Below, one piece after another: positions 11,150 to 23,930 of a DNA stretch of 64,000 nucleotides (within the stretch, counting starts at the first letter, position 1; each line of letters starts with the position of its first letter). Under the pieces are notes generated by a model. It searched no databases. It was given only the letters and a program-made list of their open reading frames with translations, and was not told the origin of the DNA. The position numbers and the translations under genes were made by a program. This DNA is from Myrmaecium sp. VS I D KN 1. Lineage: Eukaryota > Ascomycota > Dothideomycetes > Valsariales > Valsariaceae. Where the stretch lies: positions 186,001 to 250,000 of the forward strand of contig JADQAV010000024.1 of NCBI GenBank assembly GCA_019775845.1, written 5' to 3'.

Positions 11150-12259
11150 TCATTCCGCCACATCCTTCATAATCAACCCCTCCTCCGGGCGGACCCGCTG
11201 CGCCCACTCCGTCCAGCTCCCATCGTAGATCCGACGGCGGTCGTCCGGGACGCCGGCTTCGGCGAGGGCGGCGTCGACGACGGCGGCGGTGACGCCGGAG
11301 CCGCAGCTGCTGATGATGGGCTTGTTGTTGTTGGAGGCGTCCACGCCCTTGGCGGCGAAGATGCGCTGCAGCTCCGCGCCGTCCTTGAGAGCTTTTGTGT
11401 GCGGGTCGAGAAGCTCGGCGACGGGGACGGAGATGGAGTGGGGGATGTGGCCGGATGACAGGCCTGCGATGGGTTACGCTCAGCTTCGTGTACGCACAAG
11501 AGGATGCGCGATGACTCTTTTGGCTGGATTCTATCACTCACCTGGCCGTGGCTCCGGCTCAGTGCCCTTGAACCGGCCGAGCGTCCTCGCATCCAGAATG
11601 AACGCATCCTCCACGCCTTCCTTCCCCCGCTCCTTCGCAATCCGCTTCACCTGCTCAAAATCCGCGACCTTCCCCGCATCCAGCTCCGGAACCGGATACC
11701 CCACCTCCTCCACCTCCTCCGGCTCGCCCGTCTCCAACGGGAAACCCTGCTCACACCACAGCCGAAAGTTATTCAGCACATGCACATCCGGGTGGCCAAA
11801 CGCTCGCAGGGTCCAGGCGACGCGGGGCGCGCTGAAGATGCCGAGCTCCTTGCTGTCGTAAACAACGACGCTGTCGTCGCGGCGGATGCCCAGCTTGCCC
11901 ATCGCGGCCGCGAAGTCCGTCGCGGACGGCAGCATGTGCGAGTACGGCGACGCGCGGTCCGACACCGCGTCCAGGTCGAAGAAGCGCGCGTGCGGGATGC
12001 GCGCGGCCCGGAAGGTATCCCGCCCGCTCCGCCCGTCGTTCGGCAGGAACCAGGCGGCGCAGAGCGGGATGATGCGCGGCGCGGTGGAGAGCTTGCTGTG
12101 CACGTTCTTCTTGAGGGCGGTGTCGAGCTCCGTGGGCGTGACGAGGTAGTTGGTAAGGGTGTACATGGTCCGGGCGGTGGTGCTGAGGGTTGCTACGCGT
12201 TGCAGGGGCTGTGAGCGAGGGATGAGGGGGGATTGGCGGCTTAGGATGGAGAGCATCAT
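11150..12259 (-). CDS. TUM1: 3-mercaptopyruvate/thiosulfate sulfurtransferase (tandem rhodanese)
   Basis: Transfers sulfur from 3-mercaptopyruvate (or thiosulfate) through a cysteine persulfide; in yeast the orthologue also feeds tRNA thiolation. Exons are 11542-12259 and 11150-11463, with a 78-nt intron, giving 343 aa. There are two rhodanese domains: a catalytically inactive N-terminal one (about residues 40-180) and a C-terminal one with active-site loop CGSGVTA (Cys293). CGSGV favours mercaptopyruvate over the CRKGVTA type of thiosulfate enzymes. The first 31 residues are basic and hydroxylated, with no acidic residue, like a mitochondrial presequence. A second in-frame ATG (codon 32, at 12166) starts exactly at the conserved mature protein, so two isoforms could be made by alternative initiation; that is inference. 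Confidence 0.93.
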
Positions 12260-12770
12260 GTGTTGGAACCGGCGTGCGTCTGCCGAGTGGGATCAAGATG
12301 CTTTCCAATACCGCTCGTGAGTTGCCTTACGGGTAGGAATCTACTATGACGGGGATGGAGGTGGAAGAATGAGGGGAGGAAGGAGGGGTTAAGTATAGAT
12401 GCGGAGACGGTTGACTCCTTGCAGAAGATGACCGACTTAACCGAGTGACTGGAAGTAGTACACGTTGCGTGTACGCCTACAGTCTTACAAAGATACAGTA
12501 AGATGCCAGGGCTCGGTCCATTCGTGATTGCTTCCGAGTCTGAGTGAGCTTGAAGAGGTACCTAAATACCTAAGGTAAGGCTGGGAGCTGCCTAGCGCTG
12601 CCCATGCGGTTCCGCAATGTCCCGCTTGACTTCCGTCATCTCTGTGTGGGGATGTCTGTGCGCTGTATTCGAAACCGTCACGTATCGTACTATACTGATC
12701 CATCAACAGTCGCCTCGCAACCATCAACAACCGCACCGGTACTATCGAACCACACCTCCCGCGCTCTGAC
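12260..12770. promoter_or_regulatory. Bidirectional promoter region, sulfurtransferase/APC11
   Basis: These 511 bp separate two divergently transcribed genes and must hold both promoters. A short inverted-type run GGTACCTAAATACCTAAGG lies at about 12557-12577. No defined factor-binding site is claimed. Confidence 0.5.
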
Positions 12771-13247
12771 ATGAAGGTCATCATCAAGCAGTGGAATGCC
12801 GTCGCCGCATGGCGCTGGGACATGCCCGAGGACGACGTTTGCGGCATCTGCCGCAACCCTTACGACAGCACTTGTTCCAAGTGTAAATATCCCGGCGATG
12901 AATGTCCGCTCCGTATGATCGCCGGCCTCAACTCCTTTCTCGAGAGGATCATCGCTGACGTCTTTTGCAGTCATGGGCGATTGTAACCATTCTTTCCATA
13001 TGGTGAGCTGGCCTAAAAGAATTAATTCGTTCTCACCAACTAACTTGCGCCCAGCATTGCATATATTCCTGGATCCGTCAAGATTCCTCACAAGGGAAGT
13101 GTCCGATGTGTCGCCAGCGTACGTTGTTCCTCTTTACAACCAGGAAAATTTGTTCGCGCCAGCTAACAGAGAGGGAATCCAGCTTTCAAGGAGAAAGACG
13201 CAACCGATATGCCCGAGCAGTCGATGATGACGGAAATACCGGGCTGA
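12771..13247 (+). CDS. APC11: Anaphase-promoting complex subunit 11 (RING-H2)
   Basis: The RING subunit of the APC/C ubiquitin ligase; it recruits E2 enzymes to drive anaphase and mitotic exit. Four exons (12771-12912, 12971-13002, 13055-13118, 13183-13247) encode 100 aa, close to human and yeast Apc11. The N-terminus MKVIIKQWNAVAAW is the family-specific strand that docks on the Apc2 cullin. Zinc ligands follow the Apc11 order: CGIC, a CxxC pair (CSKC), CPL, then CNHSFHMHCI and CPMCRQ before a C-terminal PFKEK. Exon 2 is only 32 nt. Because the gene is split into small pieces, no single open frame covers it. The tail after PFKEK is about 16 residues longer than in human Apc11. Confidence 0.95.
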
Positions 13248-14304
13248 AACCACCACCCATCTGCAACTCGAATTACCGAATACTGCTTCCTGGTCGACGA
13301 AAGATATTATCATCCCTAAGATATTCCGGTGTCCAATGGGGTGGAATTCTCACAGAGCGTCCCCCCGGGGACAGAGCTTTCGCGTGTCGCTCGGTGACCG
13401 CCGCCTCTACCGCCGGTCTCGGGGCGCGGATCGTAAACAACGGCAAAGAGCGGTGGTATGGATTCTTTCGCCGTATCGAATGGAAGATCTGGGATGGAAG
13501 ATAGCACGGTCCACGGGGTATCGTAGGGCTCATATGGACTTTTGCCTTCCAGCATCTCCTGTGTGGTTTCCCTGCGTTGCAAGCCACAGGGGAACGGTAT
13601 TTTGTGGCTACGCATTTGCGCTTGTATGGCGGCAAAGGCACTGAAGTGAATATTCAGCTGATGCAGTCGATATCGTTATAGTAGCAGTAGATGTGCAGTA
13701 CGTGGCACTGAAATGCTGTTCGGAGCCACAATGGATTCACATATTTGGCGTACGAAGCCGCCTAGCGAACCTGTGTAGACCTGGAACCTCCAGAAAGTGC
13801 TGTTGCCTTTGAAGCAACGGGGTTGCCTTCATGAAAGTGATTGTGGATGAGGTCTTATAGAAACTGAAGTACTCGTACTTATTGCTACTACTTTAGCGGA
13901 GCACGGAGAGAGAACCTGGTGTAATATATATGCTGTATGATATATTATAGTACTTAGTAAGTATTATGCAGGCCATTAGTAGAGCGATAAGATAAAGCTC
14001 CCGTAAGCACGAGCCATTAGCAGTCGCGACAACAATCCCCGGACCTACTGCGGAGTACTCCGACTCCATATGTACCTCAGCCTTCCACCATTCTTGTGAA
14101 TTGGAAGAAGCGGCTTACGCAATGCTTTGAGCGAGATCCAGTGTCAAAGCTAAGGCTGAATCTTGATCATACCCAACTACTAGGAGTCGCCGCTCACGGA
14201 ATCATCCTCGGACGGAGGTGCGCAGTAGTATACACCTATATGCGAACCTGACTGCTTTCCACACCAGGCGATCGTAGCCAGACTACGCCCCAAGAACCTC
14301 CCAT
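13248..14304. other. Intergenic region downstream of APC11
   Basis: About 1.06 kb with no supported gene. Open frames on both strands around 13270-13640 overlap each other and have no recognisable protein. A short AT-rich stretch lies at 13920-13970. Confidence 0.5.
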
Positions 14305-15336
14305 ATGTCTTCACTGGCGAAGCAGCCCGAGGCTTCCTCGTCGCAACCTCCGCCGCACCGTCAGCTCGAACAGGACTTCTCCTCGACTCAAGCTCCTTCC
14401 GGCGACGAACCCGGTGACTTCGCTCCCTCCGATGCGCAAGCCGATCCCCAGCCGACATCCTTGAACATCCCCGGTGAACAAGCTCAGCAATACCACCAAC
14501 CGCCGCAGTCCATCCCGTACATCGAGCCCGAGGACGCAGCCGACCTCCTCCCCCCGCGACCTTCAAACTTCGCACCCTTCTATACCCTCATCGAAGACAC
14601 CAGCACCGGGGACCACCACCACCCCGCCGTACACTACATCTTCCGCGACGACGAGCCGGACCTCCTAACCGCCGCCCTGATGCGCGTCCTCGGCAGCGAA
14701 TACCACATCCCCTCGGACCCCGACCTCAACCTCAACCCCGCCCCGGACCCGGACCCGGACCCGGACCTGGCCCCGGACTACCACCCGGCCGACGAGCATC
14801 ACGACCCGGTCGGCGCGTCGCCCCTCCCGCCCCCGCTGCCGGGCGTGCGCGAGCAGTACCTGCTCATCGACGTCGGACCGGACGGCCGCCACGTCGTGGG
14901 CGCGCACAGCCTGAGCGCGGACTGGCAGGTGACGGAGACGGAGATCCGGCCGGCGCCGACGTGGGAGGAGGAGGCGGCGGCGGCGGCAGAGGCGGAGGCG
15001 GGGGGCGAGGAGGGCGCCGAGGGCGCCGAGGGGGTGGGCTTGATGATGCGGATTGTGGGGACGGCGGCGGAGGCGCCTGGCGCGGCGGGGCGAGCGAAGG
15101 GGAAGGGCAAGGGGAAGGGGAATGGCAGGCGGCGGGGGAGTGCGGAGGATGCGGTGGATGCCCGGTTGCGGGATGCGAGGGCGGCGGTGGATGGGGATTT
15201 GGTGGCGGCGTTGGAGGGCTTGGCTGGGAGGTTTGAGAGGGAGATGCGGGTTTTGGAGACTATTATGAGTGCTGGTGGAGGAGAGGCGGGGGAGGGGCGG
15301 GAGCGGGGGCAGAGTGAGACCCAATCTTCTTCGTAA
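14305..15336 (+). CDS. Conserved hypothetical protein, Pro/acid-rich
   Basis: A single-exon frame of 343 aa. Function unknown. The first 90 residues are Gln/Pro/Ser-rich and probably disordered. A better ordered block follows (FYTLIEDTSTG, then HYIFRDDEPDLL) that resembles, from memory, an uncharacterised protein found across Pezizomycotina. Then come a Pro-Asp repeat (about residues 145-165), a second block around REQYLLIDVGPDGR and DWQVTETEI, an Ala/Glu tract, a basic GKGKGKG stretch and a C-terminal helix that may form a coiled coil. No signal peptide or membrane segment. The coding strand switches from C-rich to G-rich along the gene (14461-14520 has 24 C and 10 G; 15181-15240 has 6 C and 34 G). 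Confidence 0.75.
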   Translation: MSSLAKQPEASSSQPPPHRQLEQDFSSTQAPSGDEPGDFAPSDAQADPQPTSLNIPGEQAQQYHQPPQSIPYIEPEDAADLLPPRPSNFAPFYTLIEDTSTGDHHHPAVHYIFRDDEPDLLTAALMRVLGSEYHIPSDPDLNLNPAPDPDPDPDLAPDYHPADEHHDPVGASPLPPPLPGVREQYLLIDVGPDGRHVVGAHSLSADWQVTETEIRPAPTWEEEAAAAAEAEAGGEEGAEGAEGVGLMMRIVGTAAEAPGAAGRAKGKGKGKGNGRRRGSAEDAVDARLRDARAAVDGDLVAALEGLAGRFEREMRVLETIMSAGGGEAGEGRERGQSETQSSS

Positions 15337-15731
15337 TGGAGGGTTGGAGGGGATGGTGGGGGATGGATCGTTGGTGTTTTTTCTTTCGTTCTTTTCTTTT
15401 TTCAGCAATCTATAGGGCAGGGCACAGGGCGCTATGGGAGTTTTGGCTTAGGATGGCGTTTGTGGAGGGATGCGGAAGTCTAATGGAATTTGAATCTGGC
15501 AGGATATGGTCCAGGTGTTGTTGACTATATATGATTTGCATTCTCTTAGATCACGTTCTTCCTCCCTGAATTCATATTAAAGTAAGTTATACGCGATAAG
15601 TCCGCTCCAGAGGTAACGGTTCCGCTCAAGATAGGGAGACGATGGTCATCTTTACATGCGCTCATATTTTCTTCTTCTGTCTACTCAAACAGGGAGGATC
15701 GAATCTGTGTGTACACGAGAAAGGGAATCTC
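15337..15731. other. Convergent intergenic region
   Basis: This separates the 3' ends of the hypothetical gene (+) and LYS12 (-). It is T-rich near 15380-15405 and presumably carries both polyadenylation regions. Nothing else seen. Confidence 0.5.
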
Positions 15732-16961
<1,230 letters not shown>

Positions 16962-17946
16962 GGTGATGGAGAATTGGGGTGTGGAGGAGGAGGTTTGGTC
17001 GTTTCGCGCTCGACTCATCTGGATTTTTGGCGTGAGGCCCCCCCTCCCCCTCCCCCTCCCCGCGGGCGGGCCTGGGACCACCGAACCGGACACCAGCCAC
17101 TTCAGCCACATCACTCCGCCGATGTCGGACTGTTTACCGCGGAGTCGCTATGGCTCGCATGAGGGGGAGATACTTTCGTATCATGCTGGTCTCATGCCAC
17201 CTCGTGACTGGAATTTGCAAACATGTTCGATCTTTCCAGGGCTAGATAAATATTGCGATGGATACAGAGATGCCTTCGGCACATGTCGGCTTCTCACACG
17301 ATGAAATAGCAACCCTAGCAGAGCGAAAAGCATAAATGGCAGCCAGTTTACCCGGTTCACGATGCAGCGGAGTGATGGTCAGCAGATCTTGATGTACATG
17401 ACTGGCAGCCATCCAATGCGATGCAACACGGCAAGCATCCAATGATAATCCGTTTGTATTTGCCTCGTTGCTCGTGCTCCCTCGGTAAGCGGAACGGGCC
17501 GTCCACGATGCTTGTGATACGGTCAACGCACATGGTTCGAACGTCGGTGGTAGCACGACGAGCGCGCTGGCTAACTTAAAAGTCATCTTCTAAAGCTCAT
17601 AGGGGCTGAGACATGCAGTTATCATAAAGGTAAAGTACTTGATGAAAAAGTTTTGAATGTCGATTTTTGTCTAACTGTATCTGCCTGTCAACTCCATATG
17701 CGACAGATTCCTTCCAACCGTAGACTTCTGTAGTGTGGGGTATCAATCTATCCGACTTTTGTGTGCATGCAAGAGAACATAAACCCACGAGGCAAATGCG
17801 CGCTGAAATCCGATCCCTTTACCAAATCCCAGGGTCCACCGCCCTTTTGCCTATAAGGATGCCACGCGAATTGTGAAAGATCACCGAACGGCTGAAGCTT
17901 CGCGTCGGCTATACCACTTCCATACCCCTCTTGATGTGCTGTTTGC
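16962..17946. other. Intergenic region upstream of LYS12
   Basis: This holds the LYS12 promoter side and the ZIP gene 3' flank. The main feature is a C-run block at 17038-17061 (C5-6 separated by single T), which is G-rich on the LYS12 coding strand. The remainder, including short open frames at 17242-17788, has no recognisable gene. Confidence 0.5.
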
Positions 17947-19309
17947 TCAAGCCCATTCTCCGAGCAATGCCATAAGACCTGGGTATGTTAGCGAGATAAA
18001 AACTGCGAGACATCTGAATGACTTACCTGCACCAAGACACATGAAAAAGAACGCAGCCAGGACAGTTTGAATCTTGGCTCTGCTCATGTAAGGACTGAAC
18101 ATGAACTCGTGGGCCATCAATTCCACAAGTCCGGTGTAGATAAGGATACCAGCGCTGATCGAGTCGAAAACGCCGTTCGCGATCAAAGTGGTCTGGGATC
18201 CAGGAGGGTAAGACTGCCTGACACCGAGGCCCACGGCAATCGCAATGGGCGTCGAGACTCCGTATCCAAGCGCAAGGAAGTAGGGAGTCCATCTCTTCGC
18301 CTTCGGCCAAGGAACAGCGCTCAGACGAGAACCCAGACCCAACCCTTCGAACATCTGGTGGAACACCAAGACGACATACAGAGTGGTGAACTCATCACCC
18401 GAGACCGCCAAGGTCAGACCGACGAAGACGGAATGGAAGATGACACCGAACTCGAGAACGAAGATGGCTGTGAGCTGAGCAGCATAGCCCTCGGGGATCA
18501 AGCCTTTGGTTTCCCAGTTGGCTTCAACGTCAGCGTTGTCAGTATGCTCCCTGGCGTGACCGAGATGGTCGTCTCCGGGAGTGTGACGGCTGCTTGATGG
18601 GGGATCCATTGGCAGGTACTGCTTGTTAGCTTCATCGATGGTGTCATCATTAGAAGCAGCAGAGTTGGAGCCGTGAGAATGGGCATGAGCATGACCCTGC
18701 CCGTCGTGATCGTGTTCGTTTCCGAAGTGGGCATACCGCATGGTCATCAACTCGATGAAGAACAACACCATGATGGTCATGAGTGCAATGCCTTCAACCC
18801 AGTCATAGTCGGTGATGGGTCCAGTCAAACAGGGGTCGGTAAGAGCGTCGTTGGCTGGAGCGAGCAACTGCAATCTTGGTCAGAATCGAACATCGACCTG
18901 GAGCAGACACAGACGTCCTCGAGGCAGTCGGAGGAACGCATCTGGCGAGATGGTGACTCACATGAATGAACGCGGTCGCAATGATGACACCGGAACCAAA
19001 GTACTTTGCGATGAAAAACGCCCACTCAGGTACGCCCAAACCGGCACGGCGCTTGGCGAAGACAGGAAAACATGCGCCTGTGAATCGGTCAGTGATCGTT
19101 AAATTGACAGCATTGAAAGGCGGTCGCTTACCGAAGAGGGATGTCACAAGGATAACAAAGATGGAAGAGACACGTACGCCGATCCGGCCATCGTAGTCAT
19201 TGGAGTCAGAGCAGTGTCCAGCAGTACCGGCCAGATCGGTCGAGTTCGCAGTGGCATTTGAGGCAGCATCGCGCGCCAGCAGATGCAGAAGTTGACCGAC
19301 AGCCGCCAT
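17947..19309 (-). CDS. ZIP-family plasma-membrane zinc transporter
   Basis: Imports zinc (or iron), like yeast Zrt1/Zrt2. Exons are 19132-19309, 18962-19077, 18027-18867 and 17947-17978, giving 388 aa. It shows about eight membrane segments, a His-rich cytosolic loop between TM3 and TM4 (HDHDGQGHAHAHSHG, about residues 148-165), and the TM4/TM5 metal-binding helices with HSVFVGLTLAV and HQMFEGLGLG. The C-terminus GLMALLGEWA is the usual end of this family. The first 50 residues are Asn/Thr-rich and probably extracellular. Intron 3 (17979-18026) is only 48 nt, a multiple of three and stop-free, so retention would insert 16 residues near the C-terminus. Whether it is the high- or low-affinity paralogue cannot be told. 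Confidence 0.94.
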
Positions 19310-22221
19310 CTCTGAAGCGTTGAAAGTCGGGTGAGGTGAGAGTCCGACTAAGTGGGTATCGGGGAAGACTCTGAGGCGATGCCAAGGCCAGGGCCGAATC
19401 GCACGTCGAACCAGCCAGATGCTTGCGCTTTGCTGGGGAGCCGATCACTGGTGCACCGCAGGGGAGGAGAGATTTATAGACACTCCGGCAGGCCAGAGAA
19501 GAGGAGAAATGGAGGAGAGAGGTGGGCAGAGCGCGGGTGCGCGGGTGGGGGGGGAGAGGCATTGCGGGCGCCTTCAAAACCTGACGCCAAGCTATATTAG
19601 CTCGAGCACATTGATGGCCGCCAATCAGAGCGCAGCCTTTTCGCGCAGAACTCACAGCTTCGTACTCCCCTCCCTCCTCTTCCATCCACCGCAAGAGCCA
19701 TGCTGACGAGATTGTACCCCTCCCGCTTCGCTTCGAATGGCCGGCCAAGCCCGATTTGCATGTTGGATAAGGTACCTACTTAGGTACTCGACAGCCGTCT
19801 GACCCCGACGAGCGCACGGCCCAGCCGCCTCGGACCCGCCGACTTCAAGCCCTGCTGCTGCTGCTGCTTCTGCTGCTGAGCCATAAGAAGGAGGACAAGC
19901 GCCAATGGCACGCATTCTACAGGCTTTCTGTCCATCAAGGTATCCGCCGCGGGCGCAAGGCGATGGCGAATCCGGGACCACACCCACTGCAACATCGGAA
20001 CCGAGAAGGAACCACATCCCACACAGTCCATTCGCGAGCAGAGAGCCTGGCTCAACCTCACCATGACGTTCGCTAACGTTAGCCATATGGATACATTCCA
20101 GGCTTTGCGCCCAGCCATATCAGCTCCAGAGCCCGCCTGCACAGCCGATGGAGGGACTCCAAAACTCCAAGTCAGGCCGCCTTGAGCCTGTTCCTCGGGA
20201 TCTCTGTCTTGAATTCTCATCGAAAGCGGACACCAAGTTCGAAGTCAGGCTATCCTAGTGCCGCCCACCAGTTCAAGCCAACGCCCTCACCGGTTGTGGG
20301 GACGCGGAATAAACGCCCTTCTGACTAGCCCAGTTACCCAGATGATGAGATTTCCTGGCTTGATCCTGAGTCGCAACACAATCTGGGCGTACCTTGTCGG
20401 TTGGTCGAGATGGCCACAGATACAGACGGGGGTACGAACCCTGGAACTCAGCCCACCAGGCGGGTCTCCAGCTCTGACCAGACACTCCGATCCTTAAGCG
20501 TACAGATAAATACGCCAGACGAGTTCCTTCCTTTTTAGAGTGGTTCCCGGAGAAGCTGCTCTTTCTGTACCTCCCAAGCGCCACCATCTCGGTCTTTTGA
20601 CAAAGATTTTCCACGCCGGTCAGTAACTGACTAACCTCAATCCTAGAGCCGAGAAGGACCTCTGCCTTTTCTTAGCGGCGCCACGGTCTAATGTTTGAAT
20701 CTTCATCTCCGAGGGTCTGAAGACATCAATGTGGCCGCGTTAACCGTGACAGAGGAAAGGAGCCGCGATCGAGGCGGCATTATACATTGCGCCATCCAGA
20801 TGTGGCCCTGTCCAAGGAATCAACAAGCTGTGGCTGCTGTTTGCGGCGCTGCCACTTCTTCTGCTTGAGCCCTTGCCCATGCTGACCCTCGATTATCTCT
20901 TCCAGTTCGCTGCAGTGGCTACAGCAGTCGGGTCCCGCCAAGATATTCTTTCTTGTTCCAACGTCGGTGCGGACATTGTCAATAAAGCGGTGACATTAAG
21001 GCTGTCTTGGCGCGACGACCTGCCTTGCACAGTGCGGGAGACGGCCATCAACGTGCTTTTGGTACCGGGCCACCAATGAAGGATCCGCATGCTCGGACAG
21101 CAGGCAGTCATGTTGAGTAATTATACGGGTATCGTACGGCGGCACTGTTATACACTCGTATTCACTTCCCCATCGCTAGAGAGCCAACGGGACTTTGAAG
21201 GCCCGAGCAGAACAGCTAAGGCCCATATCAGGTAAGGTACCTAGGTCCTCGGAAGGGAATGCACGTAAGGTGGTCAATAGGATGTAGTCAGGTAGGTGCC
21301 GTCGTGATAAGGTGAATAGGGCGTCCTCTATCACTAGAGTGTCAGAAATGGAATTTCGTCTGCTAGATAGTATGTGGGGTGTGCTTGAATGCCGCATGGA
21401 GTTGAATGCAACCGACCTGTACCTATGCGTTGGCATCGGCTGCCTCAGGCAGTGACATTCGCGATTCGGCGGACACCACCATCAATGCAGCGACACCATC
21501 CCTTCACTGCGATCGAATATAAATATCGAAACGAACATCCTGATGATGTACCCATGATTTTTGATGAAACGAAGCTCTGGGCTTAAAGGGAACCTGTCAT
21601 CTCTGCTGCCGCCTTGAGTCGATTCTTGAAACGGACTGGAGAAGGGGGCACGGAAGGAAGTCGGTCCGACGACGAGTCGCAGAGTCAGGCGTTTCCATTT
21701 TCGGTTCTGTACAGGGCAGGGCTCCCTGGACAGCCGACGCCACAACGCGGGGAAAGCTGCCATAGCTCAGCTCTACAGCATCCATGACCTCCGCTCAAGG
21801 TCATTCTCATCTTCCTTGATGGCTTTATATACCACGTGAAGGGAAGACGAAATGTCTGTAGAAAATCAAGCACTGACGATTAGCGTCGAGGACTGCGTAC
21901 CTTTATAAGGTAAGGCAGGAAAGGTGGTGTTGATATGGGCAATGGAAGGTGCCTGGTGCCAGTTCTCCTGTGGTCGCTGCCTCAGAGCTGCCTCAGAGCC
22001 CCGGAAACCCTGCCGGTTGGTCTTTTGGTGACGTAAAACGGCGACACAAAGTGGCAGTAGCTGGAGCCTTCCGGGGAAACGCATCAGATGACGATGACGA
22101 CTACCTGCTATTTCAACCTCATCGAACCTCAACGACGTCTTCACACTTCGCCATCACTCCTAACTACCTACTAACTACCAGCACACCCATCACTCTCCAG
22201 TCTCAGCGCACAGTCACCGCC
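19310..22221. other. 2.9-kb divergent intergenic region, ZIP/opsin
   Basis: The largest gene-free stretch with normal composition. It holds both promoters, a CTG/CAG-type triplet run near 19850-19880, and palindromic GGTACCTA-like runs at about 19770-19786 and 21231-21247. A 146-codon minus-strand frame (19780-20220) and several shorter ones have no family resemblance. An unannotated non-coding RNA cannot be excluded. Confidence 0.5.
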
Positions 22222-23311
22222 ATGATCGATCCAATGCAAGCGTTTGGCAGCTTCACCCCGATCCCGGCGATTCCGACGCCGACTTCTGCGCCTACACATG
22301 TAGTCCCTATCCCGACGGTCATCCCAGACCCAGCTGTCTTCGAGGAGGTTCATGAGACAGGCACCAGGACGCTATGTAAGTTCCGTTGATAGCTCCGTGA
22401 GAAGTCAAAAGAGATCTAACGGACTATTGTGCAGGGGTCGTCTTCATTGCAATGCTCATCTCGTCTGCTGTCTTTGCCGGTCTCTCATGGAAGGTCCCAG
22501 TCACTCGCCGTCTGTTCCACATCGTCACCACCCTGATCACGATCGTCGCCTCTCTCTCCTACTTTGCCATGGCTTCAGGCCATGGCACGGCATTCAACCA
22601 TATCAAAGTGAGTTACTCTCCATCTTCCTTTTAGTAACAACATACTGACCTCAGCAAGGTCCGCCACTCTCATCCGCACGTACCGGACACCTTCTCAGAC
22701 GTTCATCGCCAGATCTTCTGGGCACGCTATGTTGACTGGCTCATCACCACCCCTCTCCTTCTCCTCGACCTCGGTTTCCTTGCCGGGTTGAACGGAGCTC
22801 ATATCCTGATGGCGGTGGCTGCGGACATCATAATGGTATTGACCGGACTGTTTGCGTCCTTCGGTCAAGAAGACACTCCTCAGAAGTGGGGCTGGTACAC
22901 CATCGGCCTCATCTCGTACTTGGTCGTTATCTGGCATTTTGCTCTTCACGGTCGAGCCACTGCCCTTGCTCGTGGCGACAAGGTTGCCAAGCTCTTTGGT
23001 GGACTCGCTGTCTTTACCTTCCTTGTGTGGACTGCATATCCAATGTAAGTCGGACTCTACCGTTCGAGGATCCTCTCATGCTGACGTTGATCAGTGTTTG
23101 GGCTTTTGGCGAAGGCTCTCGCCGTTTGAGCGTTGACGGAGAGATCATCGCTTACGCTGTTCTCGACCTCCTGGCCAAGGTCGTGTTTGGAGCTGTGCTG
23201 CTGCATTATCACAGGACAAACCCTGATACCCAGGTTGAGATTGGAGGCTTCTGGGCTTATGGTCTCAGTGGCGAGGGCTCCATTCGAATTGCTGATGATG
23301 AGGGCGCTTAA
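22222..23311 (+). CDS. Fungal opsin, bacteriorhodopsin-type proton pump
   Basis: A retinal-binding seven-helix protein like Neurospora NOP-1 and Leptosphaeria rhodopsin. Exons are 22222-22375, 22435-22607, 22659-23044 and 23095-23311, giving 309 aa. Numbering is exactly +50 relative to bacteriorhodopsin: R132 (R82), D135 (D85 proton acceptor), T139 (T89), D146 (D96 proton donor), E244 (E194), E254 (E204), D262 (D212) and the Schiff-base lysine K266 (K216). The aspartate donor (NOP-1 has Glu there, from memory) and the complete set favour a fast light-driven proton pump rather than an opsin-related chaperone lacking Lys. The first 50 residues are Pro-rich and extracellular. Intron 2 uses an AAG acceptor. 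Light regulation is plausible but no element was identified. Confidence 0.96.
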
Positions 23312-23930
23312 GCAATATCGTAAGATTGCTAAGCTATTGGCTTTCAGCGATGGCACGCTCTACATCGGACAAGATTGTCATACACACAGACACACCATAC
23401 TGACTACATTAAGCAGCCCATGACATGGCATGAATGCAAGTTATAAATGGCGTTTGGTGAGCATTTTATCTCTGCAGCGATACACATTCCTTGAAAAATG
23501 TCGGGATAGCAATAGTTTTGCGATTAATGAATTCATGTGCTCGAGTTCCTTCTATCTGCTGTGATAGGTATTATTTTCGTGCATGTGAATGTATAAAGCT
23601 CAGAAGGTAGGCGCGGAAGATGCCGACAGTCCGCATTGACCAGAGCGGGGATGGCGGGCCTTGTGGAAGGGCTAGCCCCGGCAGTGACGTGACCAGTTGT
23701 CCGTGGAGACCCCGCTGTTTGTTTCAAAGCCCAAAGGGAAGGCACGGGGCAAGGGGGTGCGTGATCTCGTCTCAACCTCAAGTATAGCTCACCACGCCCT
23801 TCTTCGCCATATTCCGTCCCATACACTCCAGTATCGCTATTGCTTGCTCATTCCCATCCATCGGCACACCGTCCAACCTACCCGTTTGCATCGCTACGCC
23901 CCAATCCCCCCGCTCTTACCACCAAACAAC
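23312..23930. other. Intergenic region, opsin to RPEL gene
   Basis: About 620 bp holding the opsin 3' flank and the RPEL gene promoter. No additional gene is seen. Confidence 0.5.

Noticed and set aside
17525-17545. tRNA B-box-like GGTTCGAACG
   Set aside because: No matching A box, acceptor stem or T-stem pairing nearby.
19652-20220. Two overlapping minus-strand frames (144 and 146 codons)
   Set aside because: Overlap in different frames, contain a CAG/CTG repeat and match nothing known.
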